Source: Chalara sp. BL73
Lineage: Eukaryota; Ascomycota; Leotiomycetes; Helotiales
Assembly: GCA_918026815.1 (NCBI GenBank)
Contig: CAKJVC010000124.1
Span: 310,001 to 374,000, forward strand
Direction of reading: 5' to 3'
DNA length: 64,000 nucleotides
The translations under genes and the position numbers were made by a program. The notes under the pieces are model-generated. The model had not been told where the DNA came from. It searched no databases and worked only from the letters and a program-made list of their open reading frames with translations. Below, one piece after another: positions 1 to 12,262 of this stretch (the stretch's first letter is position 1; the number at the start of each line of letters is the position of its first letter).

Positions 1-472
1 CCTGCCAGTTCCGGCTCATAGTTGAGATTGCAGCTTACCAGCGAGCGGTGCAGGGGTTAGCCCGAGCCGGATTTCGGGAGTTGGATTCTGAGATACTTCA
101 TGCATGGAGTTGCATTTAACGTAAGCTGTAACCACACTCTTTCTGTTGGCTTGCTGCATCCCAACGCATGCAGTTTCATGGGAGCAGGCTTGTGTAGCGA
201 CTTTCTACATGGATTCAGTACATTGCTAGCAAGTGTTTGAATATCCACCTTGCTAAGGCAAAGCTTTAGCTCTTCCGAGCAAGCAAATGAGTAGCGAGAA
301 AAGACACAGGTGCAGTGATTTCTGGAGAATCAAAATTCGAAGCCTCTTCAGCCAATTCCCAGTTGCTAAGGGTATATTTGTAATCAGGCTGCTTGTTTTC
401 TTAAAGTCCATTATTTGATAGTCTATCTTACTAATCACCAAATCCCTAAGAAACGAAAGCCACCAAATGCTA

Positions 473-2040
473 TTAAATCTCCACTTCAGAAATTTTGTAT
501 CCACCCGGAACCTCTGTCTGAAAGAAACCGGTTGGGTCGTATTTCTTACTGACTGCCTTCAATTTCGCAACACTGGCAGCTCCGTAGCCTTCCAATATCT
601 TCTGGGTTTTATATCCATAGTTCATGAATCTATATGGGACGCTCACTCCCTGCGTAACCGCTAATGCATCTACCTTCTGAATCAGATCGAGAACGGTGGA
701 TAACACTAATGCATCATCAGAGGAGTTTGTGTACAGTGGGTTAATAAGGCAGATGACAAAGGGTCCATCTGACTCTTTCAACCCAAGAGAGTTTGGACCA
801 TGCGCCAGTGACTGAGCGAGCACTGCCTTGCTCACTGGTTGAAAGACGAAACTGAACATCAAGCCTTCCACTGCTTGGAGTTTTGCAACAGCTTCTTGCC
901 ATATAACACGAATATCAAGCATGAACTGGACAGTAGGATGGAAACTAGTCGTAAAATACAACTGGCGAGATCCATCTTTATTGAACTCAGCTTGCTCCTG
1001 TGCAAATCCCAATTGCGAATCAAATCGAATGGTGCTGGGGGCTCCCACCAATTTTGGCTCGATTTCCAGAAACGGTTGCAGCGCGGGAGGATTGGCGACT
1101 GGTGCAGTATAATATATGTTTGAAACACAAACTTCACCGAGGCCCGAGATGTAACTTGTGGCCACGATTATTGATGCATGCACATCGGTAGTTGTGGCGA
1201 ACTTGTTAAATTCATTGACTATTGCTGGGTATGCTGTATTGTTGTAGTATGTGAAGCCTCCCCACATTTGACTATCTGCGAAGGTTTGTGTCTGCCACGA
1301 CGTCACAATACCGAAATTGTTGCTGCCTCCTTTAAGTGCCACGAAGAGGTCTGCATTGACGTTCTTGTTTGCTTGGACAATTTTTCCAGATGCGAGGACA
1401 ACCTCATAATTGACAATGCTATCACATACAAAGCCTTGGATAGGGGAATAGTATGACAAGCCTCCTGCTCAAGAAGTTAGTTGAAGGATCTACAACCACT
1501 TCGAATTTGCTATCAAAACGTCGACTCACCACCTAATGATAATCCGCCTACTCCAACCGAAGACACACGACCGCCCACCACGGTTAGTCCTTGTGCCGCC
1601 AGCGTCTGGTATACATCGCCCCATCGTGCTCCCGCACCTATGGTTGCTAGTTTAGTTTTAGGGTCCACGACGACCGCGTTGGCCGTGAGCTTGGAAAGAT
1701 CGATTGTGATGCCGGCTTCTATGTTGGCGCTTCCTGCCCAAGTTGTGTGTCCACCACTACGTACTGCGAACTCTGAGCAAGTTAACCGCGCATGTTTGAT
1801 GATTGCCGCAACTTCCTGGGCGCTTTGCGGCTGGATGAAACACGCTGGAGAGACTTCGCTTTCAAATTGTGTAAAGTAAGATATCTGATTCGCAGTATAT
1901 TCGGGGGTTCCAGGAACTAGAACTCTTCCAGGAAATGCGGCGGAAAGAATTGAACACGCTGCGGCGGCATCCGCAGTAACTGTTAAGTCGGCTGCCATAG
2001 TGCGAGACAGGACGTAGAGGAGGCTGATTAGAAGACGCAT
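473..2040 (-). CDS. Secreted FAD-linked oxidase (PCMH/berberine-bridge-like)
   Basis: Predicted 500-residue flavoprotein oxidase of the FAD_binding_4 (PCMH) family, read from two exons (2040-1530 and 1464-473) joined in phase across a 65-bp intron. A hydrophobic N-terminus of about 17 residues suggests secretion. The RSGGH motif (His about residue 98) is the usual site of 8-alpha covalent FAD attachment. The intron falls in the glycine-rich stretch GGLSLGGGLSYY. I do not see the second cysteine that gives bicovalent FAD linkage in classical berberine bridge enzymes, so single covalent attachment is likely. The C-terminus has the typical YDPTGFF-type BBE segment. The start was chosen because the ATG opens a clean signal peptide; an in-frame upstream extension lacks one. 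The substrate cannot be read from sequence; relatives oxidise sugars, alkaloids or polyketides. Sits at the edge of a P450-containing stretch. Confidence 0.88.
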
Positions 2041-4384
2041 CGTGTGGTGGGAGAGATGTAAAAGGCGAGGGCACGTTTGGCGAAAGGTAAGGACTGCCAC
2101 GCGAGCGAAAGCAGAATCAGCCAACTGTAAGCGCCGAGAAGGCAGGCACAGGAGACAAGATACAGTGTGTCCGAGATCACACAGCAGCGGTCCAGCACGA
2201 CGAAGTTCGCTAATGCAGGTGCAGATGCAGGATACTGTAAAGCGAGAAGTTGACCATCCTGCAACCACTACCAACAAAAAAAACCTACGGTGATGTTGGG
2301 AACTATGTACCCAGGAATTCCACGTTTTCCGATGTCAGGATTCACATGTAACGCTTTGAAAGATACTCAACCCTGGAAAATCAATAAATCCAACTCCCAC
2401 GTTCCGGCCCCACCGGAAGTCCTCCCGATATCCGACCGCCAGCTCTATCCGCAATCCGCTGGCTTGGCGAGGTGAACATGCCAGCCTCCCGCCTCCCTCC
2501 CGCAATTAGCCTTACCCCCCCACCCCCCTCCATGTCTTTCCACATGCGCCAGTCTTGGATAGTGTAAGCGAGACTGTACAAGTATATCAAATCAAATAAG
2601 CCCTTTTTTAACTTCTTGCAGCATTTAGCCTGTACTGTATTTGCATTTGATTCGAGGCTGCAGCGGGAAGGCATGGGTTGGTATTGGCAAGTCAGCCTGG
2701 ACTGTGAGAGACCCGCTTAGAGAAGGAGGGATGGCCGCGAATACGACTCTACCTTACGCCTTACCCATGCTCCATTGGATTCTACGTACATCGAATCAAA
2801 TACGCAATTATCACGCCTCCTCCCTGCATTCAGCCCTGGCCTTCTACCTAGCATCCTCGCAGATACTCGTGCCAACAGTTCTCATCGCCTTGGGTAGAAT
2901 ATCAGGGCAGCTGATTGGAGGCTCGCCCCGATTTTTGACCCTAAAACCCTGTCGATACGCTTATTGATTATACGAGAGCACAAATCAAATGTATAACATC
3001 TTCACACGTGCATGAAATGCACATTTTGCATACTGTACAGTTTTACAGGAGCCAGTTGCTGCTATACCCATTCGGGAAGTCTCGTGTATTCTGCCGCTTA
3101 TCTTACTTTTTAGTACTAAAGGGGTTAGCAAATAGTATACTGATATTTGAAGCATAAAGTGAATAAACCACTAAGAAAAGACATATCAAAAGAGCATTTA
3201 ATCAGTTAAAAAGTTGATTAGTTAATTTATTTACAAAAAATAAAAAATAAAAATTGTATAAAAAACCATATATAAATGCACATTATTATTTTTAGTAGTA
3301 ATTAATTAATATTTACAATATTATATTAACAAGTTGTAGGCTTTGTTTTGCGTTATACAGTTATTTAACTAGTTAAATTCGATTTTTTTTATAATAATAA
3401 ATAAAAATATCAAACTTTATATTGCAATGTTTGTTAAATACATATTATTATTTAAAACATCTAAAATGAATAAAGTACTCATAAAAGCGTATTAACACGT
3501 ATATAAGAATATACGATATTTTTTGTAGTAGCTAAATAATACTTTACAACCTAATAATACAATTATTAACTTTATATTAGTCTACTGCAACATGGCATTA
3601 GCAAAGTAACTAGGCTGTTTTTTTAAGCTGGATATATAAGTTCCTAATTAAGCGAGGCACATAAAAGGGTATTATATTAGTTATATTTTATTTTAAGAGG
3701 GGTAGGCAAAAGTACTCAACCCACTTGTCACCACCTTTCTAAATAGGTATAGTCTTACTCGACTATGCAGTACTACATATCGGGTGTAAAAAAGCAAGGA
3801 GATAAAAGAAAGCAAGCGGATCGGCAAATCAGAACAGCTACCAGAAGATTGGAGTCGGGCTTAGCATAGGACCCGCGGATCTGTCGGAGGCATGTCTGAC
3901 TTATTTCTGGACTTTTTGCTGTGGCTTACCGGTCGTGACACATTCAGTAATACATTTACTGGATAGGGTTGGTGGTCGTCAATATGGCGGCACGACTGTA
4001 ACAAAATATTGCAACATAGATGGTGTGACTTTAATTTACCTGCAGGCTTAGCAACCGCAGAGAAGATCCGGGTTTCGTTGACTCAGCGTTGTAAAGCCAT
4101 GCATGTAACTACCGGATGTAAAAGCGAATTGTCGGCTCACTTCACCAAGTACGGCTCTATCAAAATTGTTTCCATAACGTCATATTTCGATCATTGCTTT
4201 TGTACGTAAAATCAAACACTGGCGACCCCACTTACAGCTGTGGATGATCCGAGGTAAATAGGATTGGATCTTACAGCTTCCATCTTCACGTGTTTGTACA
4301 GTGGTCTGAAGTCTGCATCATAGGTGCTTGTGCCATTCGCATGAACGAGACTCTTGCACGCATGAAAATTTACAAGAGGAAGAA
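2041..4384. other. Gene-free spacer between FAD oxidase and P450
   Basis: No supportable gene. About 1 kb next to the oxidase start is of ordinary composition and must hold its promoter; a C-rich run lies near 2514-2530. The middle of the spacer is an AT-rich island, listed separately. The last 600 bp lead into the P450 at 4385. Short open frames here lack splice logic or recognisable motifs. Confidence 0.6.
3090..3720. repeat. AT-rich island, possible mutated transposon relic
   Basis: Composition changes sharply to long A/T runs with many TA steps (for example 3180-3320) and then returns to normal near 3720. There is no open frame of useful length on either strand. In Pezizomycotina such islands are commonly old transposons degraded by repeat-induced point mutation (RIP). 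That origin is inferred; I see no terminal repeats or coding remnant. Confidence 0.45.
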
Positions 4385-6824
4385 ATGTTGCTGAACATCA
4401 TCTTAACAGCCTTGGGAGGTCTGATTGTGTTAGTGGTAATATGTTTCCTGAAAGCGTTGAGACAATTGAGCATCAATATCAAAAAGGCGCAGAGTACGGG
4501 ACTTCAATATGTCGTTGCTCGTGAGTGTCTCAGTAAATTCCAGTGTGTCCTGTTGCCTGAGTCCGCAATTCTCGTAAAGTTTGATAAGAAACTGGAGTCA
4601 GTAGAAAGGTGAATGGAGGCTGATTGTAGATTGTAGCTTTCATGGCGGTTGGCAGTTGGCAGCTTCTAATCTCAGAATTCCTAACGCCTTGGTTGCTATA
4701 TTTCCCGATCACAAGGGATTGGGAATGGGTACAGTAGGCTTACTTCCCTAAACTTTGTTCCAAACCCTTTTTCTAACCTTCGTAGCTTGCAAAAGCGCAA
4801 TCTCTCCTGGTTCAATCTCCGAGCTCCGGAGTCCAAATACGGAGACACATGGATGGTCGTGACACCTTTCACCTGCTCTCTCAAAACTAGCAACGCTGAA
4901 CTTATCTCGCAAGTATTGTCACGCACTAAAGACTTCCACAAACCGATTCAGAGCTATAAGATCTTGAACTTGTTTGGAGAAAATATATTGTCGAGTGAAG
5001 GGGAGACATGGAGGAGGCACAAAAAGATTGTAGGGATCGGTTTTGGAGAGAAGAGTAACCGGTACGTTTTCGAAGAAAGCGTGAAGCAGGGAAGGGGATG
5101 TTGGAGGAGTGGATGAATGAAAGCAAGATTGGCGCGCAAGAGGATGAAACTAAGGAATTTGTGGTCAAAAATGCGGCCGAGGGGACTGCGGCTCTGAGTT
5201 TGCATGTAATCTGTGCGGCTGGATTTGGAGTGCCACAGCTGTGGCCTCATGAAGGCGAAGAGAAATTGAACGGAATGGGTATTCCTGGGTTCAGCGGACA
5301 TACACTGATAAAGGATCACCAAATGTCCATGAAAGCAGGATTGATTCAATTGCTGCATCTCATACTTTGGGTGTTTATTCTGCCACATTGGATGTTGAGT
5401 ATGACTTCCGTACCTGAGATACTCTCATTCTTTCTTATTTCCCACTCATGTTGTTTCCAGAGGAGCAAAGTCTATTGGCTAATCTAACCTGTTTAGAGAT
5501 ATCGCCATTTAAGGCACCTAGAGCTGCATTTGAGGCTTTTATAGAGTGTAAAGCCTACTTCAAGGAATTGATAGAGGCTAAGACAAAAATGGCTCAAGAT
5601 GATCATGGAATCGCTGAGACGTCGGAAGAGAAACGTGGGATAGATCTGTTAGGTAAAACCAGCCACTTCTCCGCCACACATATACGCCGAGGCTAGTTTA
5701 ACCAAACTGACTATTTCATTGAAACAGGTGCTATGATGAAGGCTTCTGCAGTGCCACCTCCCTCCCAAGCACGTATTGCAGATAATGGCAAGGAAAGTTT
5801 CACCCTCAGTGAAAATGAGATCATCGGGAACTCTTTTATTTTTCTCCTCGCGGGACATGAGACGACGGCGAATAGTATTTATTTTAGTATGATATATCTT
5901 GCTTGTAACCCTGGGGCGCAGAGAGCGATGCAGGGCGATATCGATCGGATTTTAGACGGGAGAGACGTCAGCGAGCTTGAGTATCATAAAGGTAAGATGC
6001 TGTGTCACACCTACTCTTCTTGTTTCCAAAATCAGAAAGAAATACAGCTGTTAACTGATATTTAAACTGTGCACAGATATGCCTCGTCTCTACAATAGCT
6101 TAGTGGGAGCAGTTTTCAACGAAGAGGTTCGGCTTATTCCCGCCACTCCGGATGTACCCCGAATTGTCTTTGTAGACCAAACGGTACATATGGACGGTGC
6201 CGACCTTGTGATTCCATCCGGGACCTACCTGCATGTAAATGTAGTTGGTGTCAACCGGAATCCACGGTACTGGGGAGGTGGTAAAATAGGAGACTTAGAT
6301 GAATTTGTTCCCGCGAGGTGGTTGAGAAGTATAGGTGAGGACGAAGGAGAGAAAGGGGACGAGAAGGAAACGAGTTTCGATGGCTTTCAGCCAGGGATTG
6401 GGGAACATATCAAAAGTTTATGGAAACCAGAGAAAGGGGCTTTCATGAGTTTCTCAGAAGGGGCGAGAGTCTGTCCTGGGAAGCGGTTCGCACAGGTTGA
6501 GACTACGGCAGTCCTGGCTAGCATTTTCTCCACCTGGAGTGTTGAATTAGACACGAGTGAGTGGGCTAGTGATGATGAATTAGAAAGGATGGATGGCGCT
6601 GAAAAGGTACGTGATTTCTTTTTTGTTCCGAGGTTTAGGCTGACGGGTTATTTCGATAGAAAGATATTTATGCAAATGCAGTTCGAAGTGCTCATGAGAA
6701 GATACGGAGGAGTGATCAGGTTATCACGTTGCAGATGACAGGAGAGGACAAGGTGCCTTTGAGATTTATAAAAAGAGGTATGGAGAGGATCAGTGGACGT
6801 GAAATTTCGAAAGAAGATTTTTAA
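4385..6824 (+). CDS. Cytochrome P450, interrupted by an apparent one-base frameshift
   Basis: Membrane-anchored P450 monooxygenase of unknown substrate. An N-terminal hydrophobic helix is followed by the I-helix motif AGHETTAN, the ExxR motif (EEVR, about 6120) and the heme loop FSEGARVCPG (about 6450). Introns fit in phase at 4521-4675, 4734-4785, 5399-5460, 5653-5727, 5992-6076 and 6607-6659. The last one restores a normal C-terminus ending at 6824. Within the exon that starts at 4786, reading must slip by one base near 5085-5095: upstream the frame ends at a TGA just past 5108, while the homologous text resumes one base off at 5098. No intron of plausible size explains this. Either the gene is a recent pseudogene or the assembly lost a base in a purine-rich run. 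All other landmarks are intact. Confidence 0.75.
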
Positions 6825-8011
6825 TATAACGCTCGGCCAAGGAAAGCCTCAACTTGGAGTGTTTGGCTAATTAGAAGAGTTTATTTTAAAGTTACGCGAG
6901 TAACTAGAGTGTCAAGTTTTCCTGTCTCAACTTAAGCATTTAGTTGGCTATTATTACTATTAAATTTACATGTTCGAAAGTACAAAATTCTGTTTTGCTA
7001 ATATTTATTTCAGCTTTTGCTTAATTAATATACATTTATTTATTAAGTTTCAATGTAGCTAAGGCCGATGAGCAGTTTTAGCTTATGCCTGTTGCTAGTA
7101 TAAGGCCACGAACCACCCTGTACAGACACGCATTGGCATGAAACACATGATGGTACCAGGGAAATATTAGTACTAACAAGGCTATGGCACAAATCCCAGG
7201 ATAGTAGAAATTACTAACTAGCATTCATAAACCACAAGCACTAGGAAAGTAATAGTACCACCAGCGGGAAACATCTACATACTCGTTATAATAGTAATAT
7301 GGCACAAGGTGAAAAGGACCTCCGTTTGGGACTTAAGAATCACGCAACGGAGTCTGGAGGTTGTAGACTCTTGCAGATTCAAGAGGTTATATAAGTGGAT
7401 AGGTTTTCTTAGATAAAAGCGTTGTGATCAAATGCTCTAGTTATCTGAATATAAGTTATTTAGCTAGCTTTTGTAACGACTTCGTTTTTAAGCGAATGCC
7501 CTTTATTTTATTACTTTGATACACAGTATCAACCAACCATAGCTATTAGGCGTTGAAAAGGCGGATGGGAGCCTAGTGGAAGTGGATGCGTCAGCGAGAC
7601 CGAACCCCTTTTCAGCTGCTCGGTTAGCCCCTATTTGATTCGTCTAATTAATTTTTTTGTTGCACTTCGGTGCCACGAGGATTTGCGGGCGCGACGTGAT
7701 TTGCACGTGGCCGGATATCGAATTTTAGCTTCCTGAGATTGAGGCTAGCGTGCAAAATGCTCCTTCACCATTGAAAGCTTAATTCCTTATCGCTCTCTTA
7801 TCGCCAGGTAGCAGCCTTGCTTAGTCATGGAACAAGCGGTAAGGTATGAGCATCATGATGATGAATATTAATTCGTTCTTGTAGCCTTGCGCCCTTTGAT
7901 GTGAATATGCGGGCAGCAGGCCCCACCTTTGCAAGATGTGGCGGGGATATATCTTCGTTTCTCCCATGGCGGCTAAGTGAGTCAATCGACGGATGAAATC
8001 TTCAATTGCTC
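6825..8011. other. Gene-free spacer, partly AT-rich
   Basis: The first part (about 6880-7050) is AT-rich; the rest is ordinary. No gene found on either strand. Single TGCGG cores lie at 7684 and 7908 upstream of the threonine aldolase, too isolated to call regulatory. Together with the 3.1-3.7 kb island it flanks the frameshifted P450 with gene-free DNA. Confidence 0.5.
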
Positions 8012-9424
8012 ATGTTCAAGTTAGGACAAAGAGCTTTAGTAAAAGCCAAGGCGAATGCTTGCTCGCAATTGAGAATACAAACTCGATCCTGGGCAACCTC
8101 AATAGTGTTACAAGCATCGCAATCGTCCACGGAGATGGGGAAACGTAAGGCACAAGATATCGTCAAGAAAAATGACAAGGTGGCAGAGCCTTTGACGCCT
8201 GTGACGCCTGTGTCACCAAACGTGCCACCCAACGAAGATGATGAGAAGAAAAAGAGCCCCAATGCTTGGTCAAGTCCCGGGAAAGTAGCATTTGACTTCC
8301 GCAGTACGTCCAATAGAAGTATACAGAGGTACCACAACTGACGCGGTATCCTAGGTGATACGATGACTACTCCCAATGCCTCGATGCTTGCCGCTATACA
8401 GAATACCACCCTCGGAGACGATGTCTTCCACGGAGATGACACTACAAATGAGTTTCAGAAATACATGGCAGAGCGCACCACACATGAAGATGCCCTTTTC
8501 GTTCTGTCGGGCACTATGGGAAATCAACTTGCACTTCGAGCGCATTTGACCCAGATTCCACATGCGGTGCTATGCGATAAGCGCGCACACATCCTCACCT
8601 CGGAAGCAGGCGGCGTCGCATCCCTCTCGCAGGCGATGGTGAATGGAGTTACGCCAAGTAATGGGATATATCTGACGTTGGAAGACATTGAGAAGAATGT
8701 CGTGCTGGGAGACGAACTCCACGGCTGTCCTACAAAAGTTATATCCTTGGAGAATACCCTTGGAGGGACGATTATGCCGCTTTCTGAAGTGAAGAAGATT
8801 TCAAAGTTTGCCAAGGAACATGATATCAAGCTCCATCTCGATGGCGCTCGGCTCTGGAATGCCGTTGTCGAAGGAGCAGGTAGCCTGGCAGAATATTGCG
8901 CCGAGTTCGACAGCGTATCGCTCTGTTTCTCAAAAGGTCTTGGTGCTCCAGTTGGCAGCATACTTGTCGGTAAGAAAGACTTTATTAAGCGTGCTCGATG
9001 GGTCAGAAAGTCTATTGGCGGCGGCCTGCGTCAGGTCGGTGTGCTGACCGCGGCTGCGAGAGTGGCTGTCGAGAAGACATTTGGCAAGGATCCCAGTGGC
9101 CAAGATGGTTTGCTGAAACGCAGTCACTTGATTGCGAAAGACCTTGCTGACTTCTGGGTAAATTTGGGCGGTACCCTTAAGCTGCCTACGGAGACAAATA
9201 TGGTATGGCTGGATTTTGGCAATGATGAGATTAACGCCGATGCTTGGTCATCCCGAGGAAAGGAGAAGGGTTTAATCCTCTGGGCTGGCCGATTAGTTGT
9301 GCATTATCAGGTCAGTGATGAAGCCGTAAAGGCATTGAAGGAACTGATGATAGAGGTTCTCGAGAACAAGGGATCGGCGCCAGCCAAGAAACGGAAAGTT
9401 GGGGAGAAGGATTATGGAACATAA
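8012..9424 (+). CDS. GLY1: L-threonine aldolase, PLP-dependent
   Basis: Cleaves L-threonine (often also L-allo-threonine) to glycine and acetaldehyde; beta-eliminating lyase superfamily, PLP fold type I. Two exons (8012-8303 and 8355-9424) join across a 51-bp intron inside the family signature FDFRSDT. The PLP-binding lysine is in SLCFSKGLGAP (about Lys291), and LHLDGAR supplies the cofactor-contacting Asp. The protein is 453 residues. About 95 residues precede the catalytic domain: a basic Arg/Lys/Ala segment that looks like a mitochondrial presequence, then a charged Pro/Lys linker containing two tandem TPV units. An internal in-frame ATG at 8135 (MGKRKAQ) would give a form without the presequence, so dual localisation is possible. 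The tail is Lys/Arg-rich. Strong family assignment; targeting is inference. Confidence 0.93.
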
Positions 9425-10180
9425 AATAGAAAGGCCATAATATACAGACAAATATCTTCGTGCATGTTATTCTTGAAACAGCTACTTACACCTGGTTTAT
9501 ATGGCTATGAATTACAATACGTCATCTCAAGAAAAGCCACAAAAACATACTGAGCTTATATTAAAGCGCCCGCTCCCTAATTAGAGTTGCAAAGTGTGAA
9601 TTGTATCTAAGAAGTTAAATAAGATAATCGGATAACGAGATTGGTTAGGATAGGAGAGCTCGTATATACAATTCCAGGTCCAAATATCCGCTCGCATACT
9701 TTTGAGCCTACCTTTCATTGTGCTGAAGGTCTGGCGAGGCTACAGCCTAGCCTTCTACACGGGTGCTAAAACTGCCGTAGGAACACGGGAATTGGAGATG
9801 CCGCACTGCCAGACCTATGGCGCTTTGACTATTTTGCAGTATGAGGAACTGCCTTATTCGGCTGCGGACCAGTCCACGATGGTCGAGATACAGGTCGGGG
9901 ATTGACGTCTTTGAGGGCTGTAACCCCTCGCACGTCCGGCCATACGCCACATATAGGCAATTGACGGGAGAAGACATTATTTAATTATGTGTTGCCTCGG
10001 GATGGTGGAGAGTCCGCACGTATTTTGTTCCGCACGGAGGATGCGGGGGTGGAGAATTGGTACATGGTGAAGGACTATAGTATATTATACGCCACGAAAT
10101 TCGCATATTGTGTCCTGATTATTTTTATATTGAAATGCCCCTTCTGACTGATCTAAGAAAATAATAAAACATCAAGAACT
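9425..10180. other. Spacer / CYP52 promoter
   Basis: No gene supported. It contains five TGCGG/CCGCA cores (9801, 9863, 10014, 10030, 10042), the last three within 33 bp and 135-167 bp before the CYP52 start codon. The cluster is listed as a separate regulatory feature. Confidence 0.55.
10014..10046. promoter_or_regulatory. Cluster of three TGCGG/CCGCA cores (AlcR-type sites)
   Basis: CCGCA at 10014-10018 and 10030-10034, TGCGG at 10042-10046: one direct and one inverted pair within 33 bp, upstream of the CYP52 ATG at 10181. The Aspergillus nidulans AlcR consensus is (T/A)GCGG, acting as pairs in direct or inverted orientation. The neighbouring regulator at 12263-14776 has an AlcR-type zinc cluster, so it is the obvious candidate ligand. 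Function is inferred. Confidence 0.5.
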
Positions 10181-11979
10181 ATGGCCCTACTCGTCCCTGA
10201 AGCGAGTTCATTATCACTTGTGGTAGTTGGGGTGATTACTGGTTTAGTCGCTTTACGAAGAGTTATCAGAGCAGTTTCAGGTACGTATTATGGCTGACCC
10301 GTAGGAAATAAAGAGAACAGGAAGAAAGGGAAAGGAAACAAACGAAATAGAAGAGGCAAAGGATAGGAAAAGGGGGGAGAAGAAGAACGGCATTAAGCTA
10401 ACCTTCTCAGCATGGAACTTTTCCCGCCTGAATGGTTGCTCCTCCCCACCTATACGAACAAACTGGTCCTTCGGAATGTTCAATTTGCTAGAGATGGTAG
10501 CAGCGGCGCGTGAGAATCGCTTTCTGGAGCTCATTCGAGGCTGGCACCATCAGTACGGCAAGACATACCAGACCACGATAGGCGGGCGGACCGTGATCAT
10601 GACCATCGAACCAAAGAATGTCCAGGCCGTGCTGGCCGTGAAGTTCGCCGACTTTGATCTAGGGCACTACCGGAATAAAGCTTTCTTTCCTCTCCTCGGC
10701 CGGGGCATATTTGCCTCTGATGGGAGCTCCTGGGAGCATTCTCGGGCACTGGTCAGGCCGAACTTCGTGAGGAACCAAATAGCAGATATGGAGATATACG
10801 AAAGCCATGTGGCGAAACTCATACAACACCTGCCTCGCGATGGATCGGTTGTGGATATGCAGGAGCTGTTTTTCCGCATGGTAGGTTAGCCTATGAGCTA
10901 CCGAGCCTAGGTTATATAAGAACCATGAAGCTAATGCCTGCCTGTAGACTCTCGACTCCGCAACAGAGTTTCTCTTCGGAGAGTCCGTCAACTCGCTAAA
11001 TGACATCCATACATCGTCATCCAATTTTGCGGAGAATTTCAATATCTCTCAGGATGGGTTGGCTCTTCGTGTCAGAATGGGTCCGTTGGCACTATTTTAT
11101 TTCAGTCGTCGCTTCTCAGCGGCCACTGCTGAGGCACGCCGTTATGTTGATCAGTTTGTTGAAAAGGCCGTCCAATTCCGCAAGTCGATTGATAACAAAA
11201 CATTGAGCGACAAGGAACATCAGTATGTCTTTTTGCATGAGCTATCCAAGCGTACTCTTGATCATACGGAGCTCACCGACCAGCTGCTCAATATCTTGCT
11301 TGCCGGAAGAGATACCACCGCAAGTCTCCTCAGCATTACATTCTTCCAGCTTGCACGACATCCTAACATATGGAATAAGCTACGTCAAGAGGTGCTGAAC
11401 TTAGATGGCCGGAAGCCCTCTTTCGAAGATCTCAAGTCTATGAAGTATCTATCGTGGGTCCTCAATGAGAGTAAGTTATAACTAGACCATACATAAAATA
11501 CTCCCAGAGTGAATTCAAATGAGCTAATCACATACCTAGCCCTGCGTCTCTACCCTGTCGTTCCCTTCAACGTGCGCATGGCTAATAAGGATACATGCCT
11601 GCCTTTAGGCGGCGGAGCCGACGGGAAAGCTCCTATATTTGTACCCAAGGGACAAGAAGTTATATACAGCGTGTATAGCATGCACCGTGGCCCAGAAATC
11701 TACGGGTCAGATGCAACAGAGTACCGTCCTGAGCGATGGGAAGTACTCAAGCCTGGCTGGGCATATATTCCGTTTAATGGTGGCCCTCGAATCTGTATTG
11801 GGCAACAGTTTGCTCTCACCGAGGCAGGCTATGCTATCGTGCGCATTATGCAGCAATTCAAGGAGATTGAAAGTCGAGATGCGGAACCATTTCAGGAGTT
11901 GCTGACCTTGACCCTAGCTAGCAAAAACGGAGCAAAGGTCGCATTAACCCCCACCTTGAAGGAAGAGAAGCCACTATGA
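10181..11979 (+). CDS. CYP52-type cytochrome P450 (alkane/fatty-acid hydroxylase-like)
   Basis: Intact 510-residue P450 read from four exons (10181-10280, 10411-10880, 10948-11470, 11540-11979), all in phase. After a membrane helix, the LNGC...PP...W.FG linker and the block around LELIRGWHHQYGKTYQTT are typical of the CYP52/CYP63-like clan. Landmarks are the I-helix LLAGRDTTAS, the ExxR segment NETLRLYP (spanning the third intron) and the heme loop PFNGGPRICIG with the axial cysteine at about residue 450. The CYP52 family performs terminal hydroxylation of n-alkanes and fatty acids in the ER membrane; substrate choice here is not readable. Converges on the AlcR-type regulator with 283 bp between stop codons, and its promoter carries a cluster of that regulator class's sites. 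Confidence 0.93.
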
Positions 11980-12262
11980 ACACGTGGAACAGACTAGCAA
12001 AGTTGGGTTCTATGAATAACATCGATGAAATATGCAGCGAGTTACGTAAGATCTATCTAAAGCTGCTCTCATGGCATTTGAAATATCTTTGGTTTTTTGG
12101 GGCAAAAAGAGAAAATAGGCACATTGGAAAGTGACTTTCCTTAGGTCATGCAAGCTATTTGGAGGTGTTATATCGAATCACTGTCTATGGCATATTGAGT
12201 ACAAATTAACCTTTGAAGCCACAATGCTGCCTACCCTGTTGCATTCTACCACTTGCGCTCCC

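Noticed and set aside
2641..2967. 108-residue plus-strand frame upstream of the FAD oxidase
   Set aside because: No recognisable motif, low-quality residue pattern, and it lies in the likely promoter.
6595..6740. Second frameshift in the first P450 near its C-terminus
   Set aside because: A 53-bp intron (6607-6659) with a GTACGT donor and GATAG acceptor restores the normal C-terminus, so no break is needed here.
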